Source: Toxonevra muliebris (taxonomy: Eukaryota; Arthropoda; Insecta; Diptera; Pallopteridae). From it: a stretch of DNA of 64,000 nucleotides. The translations under genes were made by a program, and so were the position numbers. How positions within the stretch are numbered: the first letter of the stretch is position 1; the number at the start of each line of letters is the position of its first letter. The notes below the pieces were generated by a model. The model was not told the origin of the DNA, ran no database searches, and worked only from the letters and a program-made list of their open reading frames with translations. This document shows positions 58,001-64,000 of the stretch, piece after piece. The stretch lies in NCBI GenBank assembly GCA_963691655.1, contig OY829328.1:73474400-73538399 (forward strand), written 5' to 3'.

Positions 58001-61000
58001 TTAATGGAAGTACGTCCTTTTGAAAATAACTGCTGAAATGTGTGCGTCACTTTACGATTGTCACCCTGTATATTGTTTATGTTTTGCATTGCGCTATAAA
58101 ACCAACAGATGACGTTGCTATTGATATTTATGTATTTACATATATTTAGCATAGTGCTATCAACAGATGACGTTGCTATTAATATATGCTTATTTATGTT
58201 TTTCATAGTGCCAACAGATGGCGTTGCTATAGAAAACTACTTTAATAAAAGATAATAAATAGTTTTTGATGTGCAGCACTTACTTGTATTAAACAAGTCA
58301 TAACGCGCTATTAATTTTTTATCTTTTTGTCGCACTAAATATTTGCGAAAACCTTTTACTTTTATTGTTCTTTTCATTATAGTAGTAGATTCAAATATAT
58401 TTGAATTGTTTATGTTTTTCATAGTACTATGAAGTCAACAGATGGCGTTATTATTGTATCGACTCATCTCTTTCTCGCTCATTGCAGATCTGTCATTTAT
58501 GTTCTATTGTGAAAACAAATATTCTTCTTTGTACACAAATAACTCACACACGTATTCTAAAAAATAATCACTTAATAAATTGTTTTCAGTAAATTAATGC
58601 TTAATATACCAAACCAATTTGAGGGATTTTCCACATTTTCCATTTCTACATCTCTTTTGTTTTTCACTTCGCTATTTAATAACCCCAAATGGAAGCATTG
58701 TGGTTGTGGAATTGAATAATTTCCGTCCCCCTTTCTTCTTCTTATTTTAAAGGCTTCCGTCCCCACTTTCTGTTTCCTGTTTAGTTTACCCCTCAAAACG
58801 CCGCCAAAGAAGTTTCACTTCAAAATTCTGCGAATAAACTGGAGACAGTAGCTGCTTGGAGGCGGTCTGTACATCTATCTAAATGTTTCACCACTGCAGT
58901 TGTTGACGATTTATTGAGTCTGCAACAGGCTGCCACCCGTAGAAGGACAATTTTAACGAACACATTCGTCAATCATGATATCAAATGGTCAGTGATTCGC
59001 CAAGGAAGGGGATTCGCGAACCATGATAGAAAGTTCATATATTCCCAAAAATATTTATGTTTATTACTTCGTCTGAATTTCTGTTTGATTTTTGTTTCGA
59101 ATTTGGTATCTTTTACGTCGCGTTCAGAAGACGCCTCTGCATCGCCTTTGCTACCTGTGTGTCTTATGAACGCAAGTCGATCACTTTATGATCAACAAAA
59201 ATAATATTGAGCTGTTGCTTTTTAAGTGTATTATTTTTCTGATACTTCAGCTCAACATGCTTCCGAGCAGAGGTCGTCTTCTGAATGCCACCAATTTGTT
59301 CATTATTTGGTCTGAGTATTTGTCTGAAATTTGTTCTGACTTATAAACTAATATTTGTTCTAAATCTGGTTTCTTTTTGGTCCGAGTTTTGGTGTCAGTT
59401 TTAGTTTGTTTTTTAATTAAATTTTTGGTGTAAATTTCGGTCAGAATTTTGGTTTGTTTTATGGTTTGAATTTGGTCTTATTCTGGTCTCAGTTATGATT
59501 TGAGTTCTGGCCTGAATTTACTCAGTTTTCTAGCCCGGATTTCGTTTTGTGTTATTTATAATATGTCTACGAGGGGAGCCCAAACAGGCAGGCACTGCGA
59601 CCTAAAAGATCTTTTGTGCCAACCCCCACTTATGACAAAAGACGTTCAGCTGACCTAATGAAGGCCAAAACGTCGTTTGTTGAAGAGGATTTTATTTTGT
59701 TAATCGTAGGAAAAGATGTAACAAAAATTCCCCCTCTGAGCCGAGCCAAGGCCGGACGGCAAGCGGAACGATGAGCGCTTTTGTCTGTCTTAAGCCTGGA
59801 ATAGACTTCCAATAATCTAGCCATATTGCCTTAGACCACTCCTCAACGATTGATTTCGTGGAGGCCCAGCCGACTCCACAGAACGGAGCGGGCACAGTCG
59901 ATGAACCCTTTCTAGCCAGCTCATCGGCAACCTCATTACCATCAATGTTACAATGGCCGGATACCCAACAAAGTGTAACTTGGTTATGGTTAGACAAACA
60001 TTGGAGACTCTCAACGCTTTCTTTCACCAGTTTTGAGAAAAAACTTCATGAAGAGAGAGCTAAGGGAGCCGCCTGACTGTCTGAAAATTACAATATCTGC
60101 GTCTTTTAGACCTTTGTGAAGGTTTAAACTAGAGCAGGTCTCAATAGCGTATATTTCAGCTTGAAAAACACTGGGCCAAATACCCAGTGGCATTGAGATT
60201 CTGGTTTTGGGTCCTGCAACGCCGGCACCAGAACCACAATCCATCTTCGAGCCGTCTGTATACCAATTGAGAGCATAGGGACCGAATTTAGTGCATTGGC
60301 CATCCCAATTGGACCTGGAAGGAAACACAATATTGAATTTCCAGCCGAAACTTAGATCCTTAATCATATAATCCGATACAGCACAAATTAAAATGTTTGG
60401 AATTTCGTCAAGTATGCTAATGTGACCAATGCTGCCTTTTAACAGACTTGACGAGATTTATAGCCTCAGGGCAATGTATACGGCTAATTTCTTAATGAAA
60501 ATGTGTAACGGCACCAGGCCAATTAACGCTTCATTAGCAGGAGTTAGGTAGGTACACATTGCTCCAGTTATGGAGACACAAGCAAGTCTCTGGAGCTTGT
60601 TATGTTTGGTGATGGCTGAGCCCTGCATGGCTTTAGGCTACCACATCAGGGCCGTGTAGGCTATGACGGGTCTAACTATCATAGTGTAGATCCAAAAGAT
60701 CATCTTAGGAGTGAGACCCCACGTTCTACCCAAAGAGTTTTTTACAGGCCCAGAAAGTCCTAGTGGCTTTCGTAAGGACATTATTTAAGTGAGTGTTTCA
60801 ATTCAGTCGTTTGTCAAGCATTTGACCTCATCGGAGTACACAATAACAGTGTCTTGAATGGAAATAGGACCAAGGTCGAGCTTGTATCTCCTAGTAAAGG
60901 GAACTAGGATGGCTTGGTTGGGATTGATTGATAGGCCTTGTTGTGATGCACCAATCTAAAACCAATAGGAGAGCTGATTTCATTACCTCCGTAATAGTTG

Positions 61001-63810
61001 AACCATACTTCCCAGAGACGATCATTGCCAAATCATCTGCATAACCGATGGCCTTGTAACCAGACCAGATTCATCCAGTTTGGTCAAAAGGTCATCGATT
61101 ACCAAGGACCACAATAACGGCGACAAAACGCCGCCTTGTAAGCAGCCTTTTACAACCTTAATGCACACAGTGGCATTGCCTAGTGTGGAGATGTAATTTC
61201 ACGCTCCACCCAGGCAATAGATTGGGAGTCGAGTTTCTTGCGTTCTAGAGCTATGGAAATAGAACCGAATCCAGTATTATCAAAAGCACCTTCAAGCAGC
61301 CACGGAGCGCTATCTCTTTAGATTAAAAGGCTTGATTTACCTTTAGTGTATGCAAACTGAGTTCGATGAAGAAGTATCGAGCTTGTGAGCTTGCTTCCAA
61401 TGTGTAAATCAAGTAGTCTTTCCATTGTTTTAAGTAGGCTTATAGGTTTTGTGTTATAGTTTAAGTTAAGTCTGAGTTTTGGTCAAATTTGGTCTGAATT
61501 TTGACCTGAATTCGGTCAGAGTTTTTATCTGAATTTTGTTTCTTTTCAGTTTTTGCTTTGGTTTTAGTTTTGATCTGAGTTATGATCTGATTGCAATCCT
61601 TCGGAGGGCGCGTTGTGGCAATGTGGATTTGTGTTTTTAAAATGCTAATCATAGTAGCCGACCGCTGCCACTCAAGTGACTTTGCAAATTTTGGGTTGCA
61701 GCATGGTTTACCTTTGTGTTTGAGAATTGGTATCTCGTTTTTGCGGTTAAATTTAAAAAATAAATGTTTAAAATGTATTTTAATATCACTAGAAAGCAAT
61801 CACTTGTTTTATTTTAATGTTTTTTTTTTTTTTGCTAAATTCCCGCGGTGCGCCCTCTCGTGTAACTTTTCTGAATCTGATCTTTCTTATCTTAATTTCG
61901 GATTGATTTTTGGTTTAAATTTGGAATGGTATTTGGGGTGAATCTGACCTTTGTGTTTGGTTGAAGTTATGGTCTGAATTCAATTTCAATTTTTGATCGG
62001 TTTAATTTTTGGTTAGAATTTCGTTTTGATTTTTGTTCTGAATTTCCGTATGATTTTTAGGTTGAATTTTTATCTGGACTTTGTTCTAAATTTAGATTGA
62101 ATTTTAGATTTCGTTTGATTTTAATTTTGATACTCCTTTGGTCTGAGATTTGATTATGAATTTTTGTTTGGTTTTTAATCTGACTTTTGGTGCGGTTTTT
62201 GGTTTGCATGGTCTAAAGTCAGGCGAAGTTAGGACTCTTAGATCCGCCTAGTGGGCTTAAAGTAGTAACTTATTCGCAAGAATTATACTTCATTTGATCT
62301 CTCTGTCTGAAGTTGCTTTCGTTCATCACTGTACTTACTTAAGACTCCGTTTCTAAATAAGAGAACCCTGGATTGAATTTTCACCCGCTGAGATTAATGC
62401 AATTGTGTTTAGTTTGCCACTCTAGTAGAAGACTATACCGGTGATATTAATATCTGGAGTTCGAATTATTTTGTTCATTATAAGGTTGGATAAGTAATCA
62501 TGATTTACAGTACACATAAAATCCGTCAGTGGTAACTATTTTGCAAAGTCAAATAAGTTAAGTATTCAGCCGTACCAAATACTAATATTGCGGCGTACAA
62601 TTGCACCCTGATCCTGATTTCGATGTCGATGGGCATTAGCGCTCTTGGTTTTGGTTTCGCTCAATCGGTTAATGGCTATTAAGAAATTGTCATAGTCGAA
62701 TTGTGGAAACCCGATATCGTCACAGACTTGGGCTTATGGATTTTTCTAATGATAGAACGGCTGCCGTTATTGTAATTAAGTAACATCAATAAGTGTTCAT
62801 TTCATAGCTTCATAATATTCTGAACATTTGCAATCAGATTTCGTTTTCGTCTTTGCAAAAAGAGAGCTGTCTTAACCAGTCTGAGCCTAACTAACTGTAA
62901 TTAGAATATCAAATGAGAATGCGAAACGCAAAAGCGTCTAACGAAACTGCAATTGCTCAAGATCGTAATGATTATTCAAGCACTTAGAAACTCTTGACTA
63001 TATAAATGAAGGTGAATAAATCTCTACCTCCAAAAATTTGACTATCAAAAACCGATTACTTTGTGTGTGTTTTGGTGAGGTAAAAAACAAAACTTACGCA
63101 GCGACAGCAGCAGTATTCGATGCTGAAGTGCCATACGTCTCGCTATCGTCTATTTCAAAATCTTCGGTACCAGAGCGTTGGCTAAAAATATGAATACGAA
63201 TTAATTTTCGTATATTATTTAAATAATGACTTATAAGTTATCTACAAGTTTCGATTTTATGTATAGTTATATGTAAACGATTATATAATCCAAATCCACT
63301 CCAAACTATCGATCACATATCGAGTATTACAAAAACTTTTTTTCCAATGAACAATTTTTGAGTATACTCGCTAGTACTTACAGCTGTTTATTGCGTATGT
63401 TACCACTTCGCATTATATTCGCTACGGCTCGCGTAGTCATCGATACACGACTCCTTAGACGTGTTGGGGTTCTTGGCATTGGTTCTGCTTGCTGCGCATT
63501 GGGATTCACTGGTATAACTGGCGTAATTGAACGCCGACTGTGAGTTTCGTGCTTATCTTTATCAGAACGACGTCTTTTTTTTTTTTTAGAAATATGTATG
63601 AATGAATTTCGTTAGTTTCGTTGGAATATTAACTCTTCGCTTAAAATATAGATATTTACTTACAATTTAAGTTTATTACGTCCATTTACATTTGCATATT
63701 GTCCTTTATCTCGACGACTATCGCTCCTGGCTTCACGACTTGAAGTTGTAGGTGTTTGCCATGCATTCTCTTCAGCATCCAGTTCAAATTCTTGAGTACC
63801 TTGTTTGCGT
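52032..63810 (-). CDS. Unrecognised gene, 3' part, five exons
   Basis: Minus-strand exons 63810-63664, 63537-63382, 63181-63098, 52374-52312 and 52143-52032 (stop 52032-52034). The first continues upstream outside the window. Good GT/AG sites, except a weak donor (AACAG|GTTCTA) at 52312. Every internal exon starts with 1 base and ends with 2 bases of a codon, so all are frame-neutral cassettes. About 185 residues are visible: RKQGTQEFELDAEENAWQTP, Arg/Ser stretches, RTPTRLRSRVSMTTRAVANI, QRSGTEDFEIDDSETYGTS, an Ala run, a seven-Pro run and a C-terminus VRWNANEDMVFEDVDSPNPI...QYGERN. Hydrophilic, acidic/basic alternation, no membrane segment; it looks like a disordered tail. If the 52312 donor is not used, translation stops at TGA shortly after. 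Family not recognised. Confidence 0.6.
52640..52850. repeat. Left arm of a 150-200-bp inverted repeat pair
   Basis: CACACTGGGCTGGAAACAAA through TTACAATATTTTTGGAAATCC to CTTCGAGAAAA recurs inverted at 54972-55130, with similarity fading towards TGTTATAGA(T/C)TC. The two arms flank transposon copy 1, so they may be the ends of an older foldback element that received it. Confidence 0.75.
53654..54940 (-). mobile_element. DD37D Tc1/mariner element, copy 1
   Basis: TIRs start GAGGGTGACAATCGTAAAGT (53654) and, inverted from 54940, CAGGGTGACAATTGTAAAGT. TA flanks both ends (53652-53653, 54941-54942). Length 1287 bp, the difference from copy 2 being mainly the 33-bp deletion in copy 2. It lies inside the 10.7-kb intron of the gene at 52032-63810. 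Confidence 0.95.
53778..54785 (-). pseudogene. DD37D transposase, copy 1, one-base deletion
   Basis: ATG at 54785 opens MDKENIRREIMKFHLANYSS. HTH domains (RQIAKSLNLSSRTVDRAIIR; RSMRKIAKEVGVNRETVRII) with the linker GFGDRDRGK are followed by NILFTDEKMFTVEQ (first Asp), TFQQDYAPSHMAK (second Asp) and YSPDLNPM, where the third catalytic residue should follow. Thirty-seven residues separate the last two, hence DD37D. A single missing base turns ATGGACTAC into ATGGCTAC and so removes that Asp codon and shifts frame to a premature end. The C-terminus continues in another frame (YSIWSILESK...). Otherwise uninterrupted, about 336 codons. Confidence 0.9.
54941..56270. other. Intron sequence between the two DD37D copies
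   Basis: Includes the right arm of the inverted repeat (54972-55130). The rest is AT-rich with no domain-bearing frame. Confidence 0.45.
54972..55130. repeat. Right arm of the inverted repeat pair
   Basis: Inverse of 52640-52850. Includes GGATTTCCAAAAAATATTG, ATGACCACGAAGCCATCCAG and AAGCCCAGTGTG. It starts about 30 bases beyond the end of transposon copy 1. Confidence 0.75.
56275..56690 (+). mobile_element. Dispersed repeat family B, copy 2 (MITE with TIRs)
   Basis: Left end AGGTAGATGC (56289-56298) and right end GCATCTACCT (56670-56679). Inward, CTTACTTGTCAAAATGC at the right is the inverse of the TTTTGACAAGTAAG block at the left of copy 1. It is complete apart from a deletion at the left TIR. 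No coding frame. Confidence 0.65.
56815..58068 (+). mobile_element. DD37D Tc1/mariner element, copy 2
   Basis: TIR CAGGGTGACAATTGTAAAGT at 56815 and its inverse variant (CAGGGTGACAATCGTAAAGT) ending at 58068. TA flanks both (56813-56814, 58069-58070). Opposite orientation to copy 1, 1.9 kb away, about 97% identical by eye. Length 1254 bp. Confidence 0.95.
56967..57946 (+). pseudogene. DD37D transposase, copy 2, several lesions
   Basis: Same protein as copy 1, but the start codon is ATA (KIDKENIRR) and an extra base near 57380 shifts frame before FTDEKMFTVEQ. Thirty-three bases are lost after LTSSS, and an extra T near 57700 shifts frame again (DNFFGIHNIS). The third catalytic Asp codon, lost in copy 1, is intact here (NPMDYSIW, 57746-57769), as is the end (QAKGGNIE, 57946). 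The lesions do not overlap those of copy 1. Confidence 0.88.
58071..58460 (+). repeat. Repeat array with CAACAGATGGCGTTGCTAT core
   Basis: CAACAGATG(A/G)CGTTGCTATT or near copies at 58103, 58161, 58212 and 58436, most preceded by TTTTTCATAGTGC. Units are 50-80 bp with one longer spacer. The array was the target of DD37D copy 2: a TAGATTCAAATATATTT flank at 56797-56813 recurs at 58386-58402. Confidence 0.75.
58461..59300. other. Intron sequence, nothing specific seen
   Basis: Short frames without domains on both strands. No TIRs or RNA genes recognised. Confidence 0.4.
59305..59540 (+). repeat. Dispersed 'GGTCTGAATTT' minisatellite, block 3
   Basis: Units such as TTTGGTCTGAG, TTTGTTCTGA and TTTGGTTTGTTTT. 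It abuts the 3' end of the LINE at 59560-61440. Confidence 0.65.
59560..61445 (-). mobile_element. Non-LTR retrotransposon remnant (RT plus RNase H)
   Basis: Minus-strand coding fragments in order: VVKGCLQGGVLSPLLWSLVI (about 61170-61110), KAIGYADDLAMIVSGKYGS with the YADD catalytic box (about 61056-61000), then a thumb region (GLTPKMIFWIYTMIVRPVIA, LQRLACVSITGAMCTY). RNase H follows: LNWYTDGSKMDCGSGAG, FQAEIYAIETCSSL (60367-60011), and VSGHCNIDGNEVADELARKG (60027-59692). The 3' end has TTTAGGTCGCAGTGCCTGCC near 59595. The 5' end is truncated near 61440 inside minisatellite DNA. Multiple frameshifts and stops. Jockey/R1/I-type, distinct from the LINE at 35058. Confidence 0.88.
61450..62215 (+). 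repeat. Dispersed 'GGTCTGAATTT' minisatellite, block 4
   Basis: Two stretches of units (61465-61600 and 61870-62215), such as TTTGGTCAAATTTGGTCTGA and GAATTTTGACCTGAATTCGG, separated by about 260 bases of unique sequence. The arrays flank the LINE on both sides, so the LINE probably inserted into one array. Confidence 0.65.
62216..63097. other. Intron sequence next to exon 63098-63181
   Basis: No repeats or domains recognised, except ordinary intron-like AT-rich DNA and the splice donor GTAAGT at 63097-63092. Confidence 0.45.
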
Positions 63811-64000
63811 CTGAAAATGTGAAAAAAAACTAAGATAGTACCACCATTCAGATACTTTTGAAAAGCCAGACTAAGAAATAGTGGTAACTCGTTGTCAATA
63901 CCGTTCTTTCCCAAATGCAAAAGAAAAAGAAAGAAAAAACTTGAAACTATTACAGCATCTCCTCAACTCAATGGTCCAATGCTAACCCTGTCAACCAGTG

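Noticed and set aside
58071..58460. CRISPR-like array
   Set aside because: Only four cores with irregular spacers in a eukaryotic intron; a local repeat, not CRISPR.

Overview
This is a piece of an insect nuclear genome. It is AT-rich, with introns bounded by GT and AG, long transposon-filled introns, and many mariner/Tc1, hAT, non-LTR, Penelope-like, SINE and MITE-type repeats. The Apaf-1 orthologue type (Dark) and the repeat content suggest a higher fly (Diptera, Brachycera). A tephritid-like fly is my guess, but the window alone does not prove it.

Three host genes are supported. (1) Dark, the apoptosome scaffold, lies on the minus strand from 21593 to 11542. It has seven coding exons joined in phase 0 throughout, giving a predicted 1475 residues (CARD, NB-ARC, WD40 repeats). 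(2) PIG-Z/SMP3-type GPI mannosyltransferase lies on the plus strand at 47183-49345, with two exons and 698 residues. (3) The 3' half of an unrecognised minus-strand gene runs from 63810 to 52032. It has five visible exons, all internal ones in the same phase, and one intron of 10.7 kb. The three genes do not form an operon or pathway; they are simply neighbours.

Most of the rest is transposable-element debris. 1-11.5 kb: a tRNA-headed SINE with a perfect 13-bp target duplication, a hAT-type non-autonomous element with a perfect 8-bp duplication, several MITE-like foldbacks, and a cluster of eight copies of a 15-bp motif. 11.5-21.6 kb: Dark, whose introns carry a pogo-like TIR element, a trinucleotide-like hypervariable repeat, a 41-bp minisatellite and a hAT-like element with a MITE nested in it. 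22-34 kb: a hAT transposase remnant, a nearly complete mariner, dispersed repeat pairs and a Penelope-like GIY-YIG endonuclease remnant followed by a hammerhead-like hairpin. 34.6-41.7 kb: a Tc1 transposase whose middle is replaced by a 5'-truncated LINE, a second complete Tc1 (TIRs, TA duplication) nested in the first, a Tc3/DUF4817-like remnant, and a 1.4-kb TIR element.

42-47 kb holds foldback repeats but no gene I can support. 49.6-51 kb holds a LINE endonuclease fragment and a second SINE copy. The 10.7-kb intron of the third gene holds two near-identical DD37D Tc1/mariner elements in opposite orientation, another LINE (RT plus RNase H) and blocks of a dispersed 'GGTCTGAATTT' minisatellite.

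I see no rRNA, CRISPR, bacterial or viral gene. The clearest unusual signals are the 15-bp motif cluster (9.6-11.4 kb), the hammerhead-like hairpins (5.0 and 32.4 kb), the patchwork Tc1/LINE locus, and the symmetric-exon tail gene.
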